Positions 12,228-24,379 of a DNA stretch of 64,000 nt are shown here, piece by piece. The stretch lies in assembly GCF_014898055.3 (NCBI RefSeq), contig NW_023604861.1, positions 83,114,399-83,178,398 on the forward strand, read 5' to 3'. Below the pieces are notes generated by a model. It saw only the letters and a program-made list of their open reading frames with translations, ran no database searches and had not been told where the DNA came from. A program made the position numbers and the translations under genes. Each line of letters starts with the position of its first letter. Within the stretch, counting starts at the first letter, position 1. Origin of the DNA: Talpa occidentalis (Eukaryota; Chordata; Mammalia; Eulipotyphla; Talpidae).

Positions 12228-13280
12228 GTGAGCTGACCTCTTTTCTGTCCCTTTGCGGAGTCCTGGTGGCTAGGATTTCCTCGCGGCCCCTAGCAGCGTG
12301 GGGGTTGGCTCCAACTCCCCATTGGATTCCCTCTAGGTCATGGCCCCTCTCCCACCTCACTCTTCTGGGAAAATAGAACAGAAATGCTCCTACTCTTCTC
12401 ACTGGAAGAGTTGAGGCCTGTGAACAGCTTGTTTCCTCCTACCCAGATCCCAATCCTCAGAAGCCCCAAGGACCCTCCTGAGGCTGTGTTCCCTGTCAGG
12501 GCAGCTCTCAGTCCTGCGAGCTCCCCACTGGGCCTGCCCAGGGCCCTAATCTTCCTGATTCCTCCAGACCTTCTCTGACCTATTCCTCCCCTAGCCTGGC
12601 TCCCACAGAAGGACCCCCCTCATGATACTCAGCCCCTGAGCCCTTTCCAAGCTCCCTGGGCTCCCTCGGCTGAGTGGCCGTAGTAAGGCAAGTCTGAGGA
12701 AAGGAAAATGGTCTGCAAGATGAAAGCGCTATAGAAATTCCAGGCCCAGTGGCTGTCAACAGGAGCCTCCTCTTGGCTGAGCCAAAGCCGCCACCGAAGG
12801 AGAGCATATAAATTATTTCAAGTTGTGTTCAAAGTGCTTTTGGGGTGGGGGGAGAAGAATCTGGGTCTGCAAGCCAACTCTTGAGTATCCACTTGGGGGG
12901 GACTGTCTGCAAGAAATGTTGAGTCCTGGGCCAATTTCTCCCCTCTCCCCCTTCCCAGCTAGCCAGGGTTCAGGGAACGTAGGCTTGTTTTAACTTCGGG
13001 CTGAGTTGGATGTATTTGGAAGGTAAAGCTGTGGGGAAAAAGTCAGCCTCTGCACACAGCATTCAAGAGGCAGACAGAAAAACTGTGTGGCTTCTGCTGC
13101 CCTGGCCAGCTCCTGGGCTCGCCAACCACCACTTTGAATTTATGACGGTTGGGGGTCATGTGGGGGTTTACAGTCACTCTGCTCTTTGGGCTTGCCCTGT
13201 GCAGAAGGCCTTCCCTCCTCTGAGAACTCCCAGGGATGGCTTCAGGCCGGGGCCCAGAGCTTCCCTCCCCCTCCATCCAG
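12228..13280 (+). other. Intron 38
   Basis: This 1053-nt intron appears unique. The last 25 nt before exon 39 are pyrimidine-rich (TTCCCTCCCCCTCCATCCAG). No repeat was recognised. Confidence 0.85.
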
Positions 13281-13446
13281 ATGCTGCCCCGGGAGGAGCT
13301 CTACTGTCCCCCCATCGTGGTCAAGGTCATTGACAACCGCCAGTTTGGTCGCCAGCCTGTGGTGGGCCAGTGCACCATCCGCTGCCTGGAGAGCTTCCTA
13401 TGTGACCCCTACTCTGAGGAGAGTCCTTCCCCACAGGGTGGCCCAG
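13281..13446 (+). CDS. DYSF: Dysferlin exon 39 (C2E, second half)
   Basis: The exon is 166 nt, entering in phase 0 and leaving after one base of a codon. The translation starts [20 protein letters not shown] and ends SPSPQGGP, about human residues 1390-1444. It completes the C2E sandwich. The loop [14 protein letters not shown] has one aspartate where a calcium-binding C2 has two or three. TIRCLES has Cys where I remember Ser in human. The donor is CAG/GTAGGG. Confidence 0.98.
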
Positions 13447-14243
<797 letters not shown>

Positions 14244-15339
14244 TGAGACATCACCTTCTGCATCCTGGTGGCCGGACGTTGTGTAGGTGGAGAGACCCAG
14301 ATGGGAGCTTTCAGTTTGCTTGGAGTGTGGGGGAAGTGTGTGGAGGAAAAGGTATATGGTTTTCTGGACAAAACCCAATTATTTTTCTCAAAGCATGTGA
14401 GAAAAATGGCGCTCTACCTTGAAAGCCATGCTGAGGGCTTTCTCCTAGAGATAACCGGGGCTATCAGACGGGGAGCAAAGGCGAGAGCAGGAAAATACAG
14501 TAGGGAGTAACTGGGCTCTCGCTGGGCTCTCAGCCTCCATCACCATCGCCCACTCAGGACCTTTCTTGGGGGTAGATTCAGGCATGGACTTGTGCTAGGT
14601 GGCCCCTTGGGTGCAGCTAAAAGGAGGGGGCGTGCATCCTAGCCAATAGCTTCTCCATCCATGCCCTCCACCTCCAGGAAAAGGAAGGGAGGGGGCAAAG
14701 AGGGGCCTTATTCCAAGGATATTGACCCTGGGGGCAAGCAAGAGGCATCCTTTTACTGTGTGCTCAGCCACCTAGGACCAAAAAGCACACATCTCTTATT
14801 GAGGGGGGCACTTTAAGGGCCCAACCCTTCCAGCACTGGAAATGGAGAATGGCCTAACTGCAGCACTCGCCCGGAACTGCTGTCTGTTCCTGGTCCTCAC
14901 CTTCCTCTGGGCTTTGCACGATGCGTTATACCCCTGGGGCTTCTGGCACTGCAGGGCTGCCCTAGGCAGAACCTCCCAGCTGACAGAGACAGCACTCGCG
15001 TCCTCAGACCCACAGTCTGTCTATCCACCCAGGGCAGGGGTAGCGCTCTGGGAGAGTTTGTTTTCTTTAAACCATAATCAAATATTATTTGGAGAACAAG
15101 AGAACACACCTGGGTACTGGATTGGCCCATGATCCTCAGAGTTGCCCCTGGAGATGTGCTTAGAGGGGTTCTCTGATATTTAGGGCCAGCTTCTGCTGCT
15201 TTCTCATCCTCTCACCTTGTTCATCTTTCTGCCACTTCCAAGGGAACCCGTCTGGTGTGCAGCCCTCGCTGCTGCTGGGACAAAGGGTCTTGCTCTCGAA
15301 TTTCACTGAGGCTCAGTCCTCAGAAGTTCTGAGCTCTCC

Positions 15340-15690
15340 TTCTCTCCTTCCCCATGGCTCTGCTTGGCTGTGCCCATCCTGCCTGCTGGGGATGCCTCTG
15401 GCCAGTTCATTCTTTAAGGCTCAGCTTAGGGATGGTCTCCTCGTTCTAGGATTCTGCCCCGGCTCAGCCCTTTCTCTTGCAAATCCTGTCCATATCTCAG
15501 TCACTGCACTTGCCTTAGATCTGCTGGCTCTACATGTCAGCATCTTCCCTGAGGGCTTTCTCCTAGAGAAAGCTCAGGGAAGTGTCTGGGGTGCATTCCT
15601 TTTTGTGTCCTCAGTGCCCAAGACAGCCTGCTTAGAGGAGGCCTTCAATGAGGTCTGTCTGGATGGTGAAGGGTGAATGGTGGGTGGGTA
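15340..15690 (+). mobile_element. L2 LINE 3' fragment, sense
   Basis: Order and wording fit the L2 3' end read forward: CTTTAAGGCTCAGCTTAGGGA, a cysteine-rich middle, then GTCCTCAGTGCCCAAGACAG and a GGAGGCCTTCAATGAGG-like end. It is an old, diverged element found across mammals. Confidence 0.6.
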
Positions 15691-17180
15691 GGTGATGGGT
15701 GAATGACCTGCCCACTCTGTATGGGTCTGAGGAGGAGCTTCTCTTGGCTGGGGGAAGCCCAGCTGGAATTTTCAGATGACCCTGCACAGGACTTAGCTAC
15801 ACAGGATGCTAGTGCCTTCTGGCCTGGGGGAGTGTTTGTAGCTGTTAGGCAGATAATTAGTCCCAAACTGCAGGCGCCTGATCCTGGCTCCTGTTTCCCG
15901 CCCCCTCAGTGGGCCTGTCTGAGTCTTGTAGGGAAGTGCAGGGCTTGCCCAGCAGGATTTCCGTTCTGTGTGCTGCCCTCAAAATGTCTGAAGACTCAGA
16001 TTGGGAAGGGACTATTTTGGGTATTGCTGGCTACAAGCACAGCCAGAGGCAGACGGTGAGGAGGCCAAGTCTGGACATCCTCCCAGAGTTGACATGAGTG
16101 AACTGGGCCTGGGGTCTGAGCCAGAGCAGGGTCTGTGCTCTTAGTAGGAGCAAACTGCCACTCTGGCTAGAGCTGCTGGCCAGGCCGAGGTGGAGAGAGG
16201 GGATCTGGGCTCCTGGAGGTGTGCCCCAGTGGGAGGAAAGGAAGGGCTGGGGAGGGAGAAGAAGGAAATGAAAGCAGCCTGCTCTGAGCAATGACACTTG
16301 GGCCCTGCCCTCATCCAGCTTCCTCTCTGATGGAGGAGACATGGCCCATTCTCAAGGAGCCCCAAGATCAGCAGGGAGACTGGACCTGACATAGTCTGAC
16401 TGAGGGTTCTGTATTTTTTTTCCTCTGAGACTTATCGATCCATTTAGCTGGTCCAGGCACATCCCCTGGTATTTGGGAGGACTAAATATTCTGAGGCTGA
16501 TCCAGGAGCCAGTGGGTTCCATTTGCAAATGATTTGCCATATTGTTCTGGTGGGGACCCTCTGCTCTCCCCAGCAAGAGAGAATGGAGGGCCTGGGCCTC
16601 TGGGCACTGCAGGGACAAGAAGTCTGTGGGAATGTGATGCCACTGGCCCGTTTATCCATCCCCTGCTTCTCGGTGGCCTGTTTCATTCTGGCGATGCGGC
16701 AATTTGCTGAACCTCTGTGTCCTGGCTGTGGAGCCCACCATGGCCCCTTCTCAGCTTAAGTGTGCTCTTGCCACATCTGGCCTCTGTCTGGGATCCTCAC
16801 GCCCCTTCTCTCTGATGCTCAACCTTCTCACCCTGTCAGCTCGGTTCCTGGGATGAGCCTGTCACCTTCAGGAAGTGCCCCTTCATGCTGTGCAGATGTC
16901 CAGGACACCAGGCTGTCTCAGGCAGAGTGTTTCTCAGGCTTCTCGAAATGTTTTGGTTTCTGACAAGAGTGACCAGTTCTAGAGATGATCCAGGTGTTTG
17001 TCTAAGGCAGATTGTCCACTGAGCCTTTGGGCTCTGGGGGTATGGATCTCCCATGGATGGTTGTTTGGCCTCTTAAGCTCTTTTCTGTGGTGAGGATGGT
17101 TGGCATGAGAGAGGCTCTTGTATGCTGACTCCACTGTTCGTTCTCTGTCTTTCCTTGGAGCAGCTCTTGGACTGGCGGCC

Positions 17181-17207
17181 TGTGTGTGTCTGTGTGTGTG
17201 TGTGTGT
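17181..17207 (+). repeat. (TG)n microsatellite
   Basis: About 27 nt of TG repeats with a single TC interruption. Confidence 0.9.
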
Positions 17208-18319
17208 TGGGGATGGGGATTATGGAGCATACGTAGGTTGGAGGAAATGCAGATCTGCTTCCCAAGCCTATGGGGTAGGGTGGGTGCTGGGCTGGCTGTG
17301 GCTGCCCTGGGCTCCTGGCCCTGGCTCGGGCTAATTTTGAGCCCTCTGCTCCAGTTATAGTCTTCGGACACCACGAAGGTGGGAACGTGCTCCCAGACCT
17401 GGAGCGGCAAATTACACCTGCATCCCGAAGGGGAACATGTAATTTTGGAAGCTGGACCAGATCTTAGGAGCACTATGTTTAGTTTTATTTTTCTCCCTTG
17501 TGCTCTGTGAACTGATGGTTTTCCCCTGACCTTTCTAAAAACAAACTGTATTAAAAATAACAGTAAGGCTTCTGTGAAGTTCTGGGTGAGAGCGGAGAGC
17601 AGAGCTGTTCTTGGTGGGGCCAGTTTCCAGGTAGCTGGGGGTTGGTTGCACGTGGTGTTCACGGGTCCCCTCCAGTTGTCACCACACCCACCAACACACG
17701 GCCCCAGAACCATTCAGTGGCTGAGCTGAGTGCCCATTGGCTGTTCTACCCTCCTGCCATGCCTCTGGTTCTGAACAGCCCCGACGGCTAGTTTACAGGA
17801 AGCTAAGTGCCCCTTTGGTTATGCCCCCTTCTCAGAGCAGGGATGGGTCTGTGATTGCCCAACTTTCCCTGATGTCCCAGGAGGGTTTCATCCTCACATG
17901 CTGCCCGGAGTCCTTCCTGACCCCCAGGTGAGTGTGTCTCCCACAGCTTCCTGCCAAGGGAGGAGGACCTCCTGTGGGGTCTCCCCGAGTCCCCTGCTAT
18001 AGGGCTCAAAGGAAGAGAAGGTCTGACTCTGAAGCTTGGGTCCTTCTGGTCTCCTTAACTCTCCAGCCTTATCTCCGCTTGCCTGCCCCCACTTCCCCAT
18101 CCAACCCCTGCCTGCCTGAACCGCTCACTCTCAGGTGGACTGTGCTCTTCCATGCCCCCACACCTGTGCCCTGCTCGCCCCTCCGCTGAGAGCAAGACTC
18201 CTGGCTTTGTCTACCTGCTAGGCTGTAGTAGCTTCTAAACTTGACCTCCAAGGCCTTCCTGGACCCTGCAGCTCAGGGATTCACCCTGTAATGTGTGGGT
18301 TCACAGAATTGGTGTGCAG

Positions 18320-18830
18320 GGCCTTCATCTCACCCACATTCAGGTTGCACCATGAGGTGGCCTTTGTCTGTTCTCCAGATGGAGATGCTGACTCAGAGGT
18401 CAGGCGCAGAAAGTACTGCATGTTGGACTGTAAGACTCTTCAAAGCCCTCTGACACACGGCTTTGGGGCATCCAGGTGATTCCCTGGTTCTTCCTTTGAG
18501 GAGAGAAGACTGAGTAACCTGTGCTAGCCCAGGAACCATGCCCAAGTGGGGGTTGGTGTGGCTCAGCTGTTAGGAGAAACCACCAGAGATGGTGGGGAAC
18601 TTGCGGTACGTCTGAGATGGGGAGGGTTGAAAGGCAGGGATTGCATGTGAGAGAGGCACTGGGGCAGCGGTGTTGTGGGCAGTGAGTCAGGTGTGGCGAG
18701 TCCTTTCCACGTTTCTGGCGTCGTGCTGGGTGTGCATGGCCTTCATCTCAGCCACATTCATGTTGCCCTGTGAGGCAGCCTCTGGCCATTCTCCAGATGA
18801 AGATGCTAACTCTGAGTTCACGCTGCTGGT
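18320..18830 (-). repeat. Pair of related MIR-like segments
   Basis: Positions about 18320-18411 and 18739-18830 share a gapless pattern over some 90 nt, with blocks such as GGCCTTCATCTCA, CCACATTCA and TTCTCCAGATG. Each can also be laid on an antisense MIR. They may be two MIRs or a local duplication of one. Confidence 0.5.
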
Positions 18831-19023
18831 GAAACCATGGGACTGGGATTTGGAGTGAGGCTTGTTTAAATACAAAGCATATGTTCTTCCCACAACTTTT
18901 GCAGCCTCTATGGGGAGAGAGCAGTGAATACCTGGTTGGAGACCCCTGCTTCTTCGGAGCTGTCCAGTTTTCCTTGAAGTGATTTCTCTGATCCTGTTGC
19001 TAACCAGCCTGTTTAATTTGTAG

Positions 19024-19086
19024 CTTGCAGATGGTCTGTTGGGCTCGGCCCCCACTAACATGGCAGCTTCTCCATCCAGTCCTCAT
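19024..19086 (+). CDS. DYSF: Dysferlin alternative exon 40a
   Basis: The exon is 63 nt and 21 codons, phase 0 at both ends, lying 4.9 kb after exon 40. The translation runs LADGLLGSAPTNM then AASPSSPH and aligns without gaps to the human exon 40a peptide as I remember it. Exon 40a is included in a subset of transcripts, and its residues carry the calpain cleavage site that frees the C-terminal C2F-C2G-transmembrane fragment (mini-dysferlin C72) after membrane injury (established). Splice sites are weak, as expected for an alternative exon: acceptor CCTGTTTAATTTGTAG, donor CAT/GTATGT with T instead of G at the last exon base. Confidence 0.93.
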
Positions 19087-19799
19087 GTATGTATTATTTA
19101 CCTATTTGTGGGCTCCTGATTTTCCTGGGGGGCTGTGGGTGGGGGTAAGGAGTTAGGAAAGGAACAGAGTGCGGAGTGGGAGGGGGAAAAAGGAAGTGTT
19201 TCTGAGCTTCTCAGGAAACAGTTACTAATCTCTGCTGGTGCAGTGATGGAAGGGTGGGAGAAAGCTATGGAGAAGATTCCTGGAACAGACACTGCTGAAT
19301 TATCTCTTGGTGGATCTTGCATCATTGGATTTGCCCTAACCCTGCATGAGGACTGGGGGTTGTTTGGGGTTGCATGGGCCACTGGGAGCAGGGGAGTCTC
19401 TAGATTAGATCCTGACTGCTGTGACATGGGACGTGAGAAGCCTCTGTGGGCAGTGGCAGGCTGGCTTTCTCTGCCCCTTCCAGAGGTACAAAGGATGTGT
19501 GTGACTGAGGAACCCTGGCTGTCCCCAGAAGAGTCTGAGGGTCTGCTGTTCCCCATAGGGACTACTTTTTCTTTGCCTGGATTGACTCCCTGAATACTCT
19601 CTTTATGGGTTGTGGGTCCTCCCAGCTGCTGACTTTGGTGTCTGGCCTTTGTCATGCACTCATGAAGCTCTCTGCTAAACCCCTGTCCTGTGGGGAGGCA
19701 TAAGAGATAAGACCCTCCAAAAGTTAAATTGTGTTCATGTGTCAAGGGGAAGCATTGCTCCATTGGGTGCCTTAATGGTCTTCTAGGAGGAGGTAATAT

Positions 19800-20400
19800 A
19801 AAGTTTTAGTTTTTTTTTTAATTTATCCATTGTGGAAAATATAGAAAACACAAAAAATTTTAAGACAGAAAGCTAAAACCACCCATACCCTTACCAGCTG
19901 GAGATAAACCCAGAGACTTGGAGATTTGGTATGCCTACATCTTCAGATCTTTCATGCACATGTACATACATTTTTTTTTTGTTTTACAAAATTGGAATCA
20001 TATTGTACTTTTTTATAATCTATATTTTTGCCTAAAAAATGTATTGCAATTGTTTTTCCACAGCTTTCAATTCTTTAAAAAATATGACTGCTTGTCATTG
20101 CATTATATGGACATCCATAAAATTTTAACTACTCCTCTATCATTGAACATTTAATTTCTTAATTTCCACAATTGTCTTATTTTATGCCCATTGCAGAAGT
20201 GATTTTGGTTTGCTTTAGCCCATTCCTTTCTAAGTTTATATTACTTGGCATTTATCACCTGTGTTGTTATCCAACTGGGGTATTTTTCTTATTATGATTT
20301 TGCTAATTGGTTATTGCTAGAATATAGGAAAATATTCCTGTTGTACATTTACTTTGAAACACACTCTTTATTATGCCCCTTTATTAGTTCTGACAGTTGT
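19800..20400 (-). mobile_element. L1ME-like 3' end, antisense
   Basis: The order of AAATTGGAATCATATTGTAC, a CTTGTCATTGCATTATATGG patch and CTATCATTGAACATTTAAT follows the antisense 3' end of medium-old L1ME elements. The AT-rich sequence on to about 21190 is probably more of the same LINE, but I cannot name it. Confidence 0.55.
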
Positions 20401-21239
20401 TAATTGATTCTTTGGGTTTTCCAGGTGGTAAGATTGTTTTCTTCAAACAATAATAAATGTCACTTTCTTTCTAATAGTTAGCACTTTATTCCTTTTTCCA
20501 AAATAACATTTGATAAATCGAGATGATAGTGAGCAAAATAATTTAGTTACTGATTCTAGTGAGAATGCTCTTCCTATGTTTTATTAATTACGATGATAGT
20601 CTCAGACAGTCTTGATTTTGTCAAGGTTGTGTCCTTTATTATTAGTTTATTAATAGCTTGAAAACTCATTTATGGAAGTTTAATTTTATCCAGTGCCATT
20701 TGGCATTTATCAAGATGATCATTTTGTTTTTCTTTGTCCTGTTAAATTATAATTTTTCTGTGTTCCTGGGGTAAATTCAAATGGGTCAATTGGCCGTAAC
20801 ATTATAATTTACAACAATCGAAGTCCTCTTATCCAGTGCATTACTAACAGTCATACACATGTACCATAAACATTTTATCTTTAATCACATCCTTGTTTCT
20901 TCATTTCTTAATCATGTGAGTAAGACTTCTTTGAGTTGGGTCTGCTATTTGAATATAATGTCATTCTTCTGGTATAAACCATATCCAAAATGTGTTATCA
21001 ATGATTTTTCCTTTATGTTTATTAAAGTTTGATGAGATTGTAATATACCTGCAAAAACAAAATCTGAATGTGGGGTCCTTTTAAAGTTTGAGATCCCCCC
21101 CCAAGCCCTGTCACCTTTTTTAAATTTTCCTGTTCAAAAAAATCAACAGGATTATATTTGTTTTCATAGATAAAATGCTCCTTCTTTTTAAATTCAAATT
21201 TTATATATTTTTGTAATATTTATTTAGTCACTATCTTAG

Positions 21240-22000
21240 TATAACTGGCACAAGCAAGATACTTGGTAAAGATACAACTCACTTGCTGGGGTTAAAACCA
21301 CAGTGAGGTACTATATCATGTCTTTGAGAATGGCACATTTTAAAAGACTTCCAACAGCAAGGGCTGGAGAGGATATGGAGAAAGAGGAACCCTGTTTTGC
21401 TGTTGGTGAGAATGTAAACTGGTGCAACCATTATGGAGGCAATCTGGATTTACCTTAAAAAAACTGAAAATGGGAATACTGTATAAGCCAGCATTCCCAC
21501 TCTTGGGCATCTATCTACAGATTGTGAAATCATCAACACAAACCCTGTATGTTTCCCAGTGTTCACAGCAGCATTATTTATGATAGCTAGGGCATGGATG
21601 CAACCCATATGCCCATCAACATATGACTGAATCATGAAGATGTGGGATAGCTATGACTATTTGGTCGTAAGAAAGGATGCAATGCAGCCATTGTCAATCA
21701 AATGGAGGGAGTTTGAGAGAATTATATGTAGTAAAGTAAGTCAGAACAATAAAAACAAATGGGAGATTTACACAGAAGACTATTTGATTATGTAAAATAC
21801 TTTCAAAAGCCAGTAGATATCAATAAACACAGACTCTGAGATTAAGAAGGAGGGGAAAGGGATAAAGGGATGCAAGGGATGGTGGGAAGGAAAAAGAAAA
21901 AAAAAATAAGATGGAGAGTGGATAGGTAAGAAAGAAATGGTTCTTGGTGCACACTCAGATTTGTGTGTGTGTGTTGGGTATGCGTACATATGTATGTAGA
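21240..22000 (+). mobile_element. L1 ORF2 3' end and 3' UTR, sense
   Basis: Clear sense L1 wording: GGCTGGAGAGGATATGGAGA, a GTTGGTGAGAATGTAAACTGG patch, then CAGCATTATTTATGATAGC and GTAAAGTAAGTCAGAACAAT. This is the end of the reverse-transcriptase frame followed by 3' UTR. Stops and indels make it non-functional. Confidence 0.75.
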
Positions 22001-22625
22001 TTTCCTAGCTTTGTCTACTGAAGTGGCCAAGAAGCAAAGCCAAAACCCCCAACAATGCACCTGCTGAGAGCTGCGGTGAGTCACCAAGTTAGCTGCAGGC
22101 TTTCTGCCGACCCTGGATGGTGGTCACATTTTTGGCAGAGAGAATGTGTAGCGTTTATTCATCCTGTTTAAGAGGAAGTTTATAGGGAAATTTCTATATA
22201 CTATTGAATTCGATTTTTTATTGCATATGTAAGGATTTTTGTATCTTTTAAAATTAGTATGGCTTTTAGGTTGCTTTTGTTAGCATTTGATGAAACATTT
22301 CATGAAACTTTCTTTTGTTGTGTACTCTCATTTTCTGTGCTCTTGAACAGTCTGTGTCATGAGAGTTAATATTTCTTAAATATAGTTCAGTTGCTCTTTA
22401 TGAATTTGAATTACACCAGTTGGAAATTATATGAGATAAACATTTTAATAGTCCTGCTTTTTATATGAAATGTGTAATAACACGAGATTAAATCTAAATT
22501 TAAAATATGATTACTAGTCATGTAATTTAAAAGATGGTGGCCAAGTGAATTGTATTTTTGGTCTAGCTGGTAAATAGGATCCCCATCATCTTTTTTGAAA
22601 ATGATATATATATATATTTTTTCTA

Positions 22626-23160
22626 AAGATTTATTTATTTACTTACACAAGAACTGGGGTGGGCCTCCCCAGGTGGTGCAGTGGTTGAGCCCTGGGCTGC
22701 AAAGCTGCCTGCAGCCTCTTCAGCACCAGTTCAATCCCCGGCCTTGGGGCGAGGATCCCACATGGTGCGCAGACCTCTCTTGCTGCCCACTGCTCCCCTC
22801 AGCAGTGTACTATGACAGTCTGCCTGCTCTGCTCTCCCCTCTGGCTCTGGTGAATTCTCTCACCCTCCTGTGCTTCTGACTGTACCCAGTACTTGTAAAA
22901 ATAAATAAATCTTTTAAAAAAAAAGAAGTGGGGTACAAGCCAGATGCACAGGAGGGTGAGAGGATTCACCAGAGACAGAGCAGGGAGCAGAACAGGCAGA
23001 CTGACAAAATACACTGCTGAGGGGAGCAGCAGGGGAGACAGGAGAGGTCTGCTGTGCCATGTGGGACCCTTGCTGGCGGGCCGGGATCGAACTGGCGCTG
23101 CAGAGGCTGCTGACAGCTTCACAGCGCTGCGCTCAACTGCCTGCGCCACCAGGGGAGGCC
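22626..23160 (-). mobile_element. tRNA-derived SINE (copy 1), antisense, split by another SINE
   Basis: The tail side is at 22626-22660 (AAAGATTTATTTATTTAC) and the body resumes at about 22926 and runs to GGGGAGGCCC near 23160. Between the parts sits a second, oppositely oriented copy of the same family. The element reads GGGCCTCCC at its 5' end on the minus strand, followed by A- and B-box-like motifs and an AAATAAAT tail. No protein is encoded. Confidence 0.85.
22661..22922 (+). mobile_element. tRNA-derived SINE (copy 2), sense, nested in copy 1
   Basis: It starts GGGCCTCCCCAGGTGGTGCA. An A-box-like motif lies at about 22674-22689, a B-box-like AGTTCAATCCC at about 22728-22738, and an AAATAAATAAATC tail with A-run ends it at about 22922. 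It is bounded by a 12-bp target duplication (22649-22660 and 22923-22934, one mismatch) made of copy 1 sequence, so it inserted after copy 1. It is the only sense copy of the seven. Confidence 0.88.
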
Positions 23161-24008
23161 CAATGCTATTATTTTATGTGAGTTTTGAATTAGAGTTTTT
23201 AGGAATGCATGTCTTATATAATTGTGTAAGATGCATCTACCCTGGACATTTTGTGAAAAAAGTACTTTTTTGGGGAGGGGATTCTTGGACCATTTCCTAC
23301 TTATTCTGTCAATTTGGTGGCTTAGGTAGATCCAGATAATGTCTATTGTATTAGTTTGGCTCTGCACATATTATTATATAAAAGAAAATGTTTCAGTATC
23401 TCTTCTGTTTTCATCCTTATTTTTCATTTTTGCAGATTTGTGTTATTTCTTTTATTAAGCCTAGTAGACTTTCATCTATTTTATAGTTTTTCATCTAAAG
23501 AACCAGCTCTTTTAAAGTTCTGTCAGGTTGTTTTTTTTAAATTCTAGACTTGGTCATTTCAAAGTTCTCTTCCTCTGGAATTTCTATTAAATATATTTTG
23601 GATATCTTGGGCTCCCTCTATTTAAATTATTTTTCAAAGGCGATATTTGTCTATATTTTCTTCTAAATATTTTAAAGTTTTACTTTCCACATTTAAGTCC
23701 ATATACTTTTTGGAAATGTGTGTGTGTAAAGTTGAAGTAGAGACTGACTTTCTTTTTTCCCATATAGATAACCAATGGATCCAGGTAATCATAGAATGAC
23801 CTATCCTTTCTCATTAATCTGTGTTGATAACTGTGTCATATATTAGGTTTCTATGTAAGTGTGGCCTTGTGAGCTCTCATATTTTGTTCTATTGGTCTAT
23901 TTGTCTTTCCCTATACTGAGGGACTTGTCTTATTATATAAGCTTTATAATTTTTGCTATCTAGTAAGGGAAATATCCCACCCTCTTAATTTTCAGGAGTG
24001 ACATTGCT

Positions 24009-24280
24009 TTTTTTTTTTTTAAGATTTATTTATTTATTTATACAAGAACTGGGGTACTGGCCAGATGTGTGGGAGGGTGAGAGGATTCACCAGACAGAGT
24101 GGGGAACAGAACAGGCAGACTGATGAACTACACTGCTGAGGGAAGCAGTGGGCACGACAGGAGAGGTCTGCCGCGCCATGTGGGACCCTTACCGGCTGGC
24201 GGGGATCGAACCGGCACTGCAGAGGCTGTGGACAGCTTCACAGCGCTGTGCTCAACCACCTGCGCCACCAGGGGAGGCCC
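24009..24280 (-). mobile_element. tRNA-derived SINE (copy 3), antisense
   Basis: A poly-T and AAGATTTATTTATTTATT tail side begins the copy and a CCAGGGGAGGCCC end closes it. Flanks CATTGCT and TATTGCT suggest a short target duplication. It lies inside the antisense L1, so it is younger than that L1. Confidence 0.88.
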
Positions 24281-24379
24281 AATATTGCTATTCATATCCT
24301 TTGCTTTTCCATTTCAGCATTTCAGATTTAATGAGATTGTGCCTTTTTTTTTTTTTGTAAAACCTGGCCATTTTAATGT

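Noticed and set aside
16979..17713. 244-codon open frame on the minus strand in intron 40
   Set aside because: It contains the CA/TG microsatellite in translation (HTHTHRHTQ), has no recognisable domain, start context or splice pattern, and lies in GC-rich sequence where long chance frames are common.
18070..18134. Candidate exon ending CTCACTCTCAG/GTGGAC considered for exon 40a
   Set aside because: The peptide is proline-rich but does not align with exon 40a, and the true exon was found at 19024-19086.
19024..19030. Second acceptor seven nt into exon 40a (TTGCAG)
   Set aside because: Use of it would shift the frame. The first AG gives the conserved peptide in full, so the downstream site is unlikely to be used productively.
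22661..22760. tRNA gene suggested by A- and B-box motifs
   Set aside because: No cloverleaf could be built by eye, and the same unit recurs seven times with A-rich tails and target duplications, so it is a SINE promoter, not a tRNA gene.
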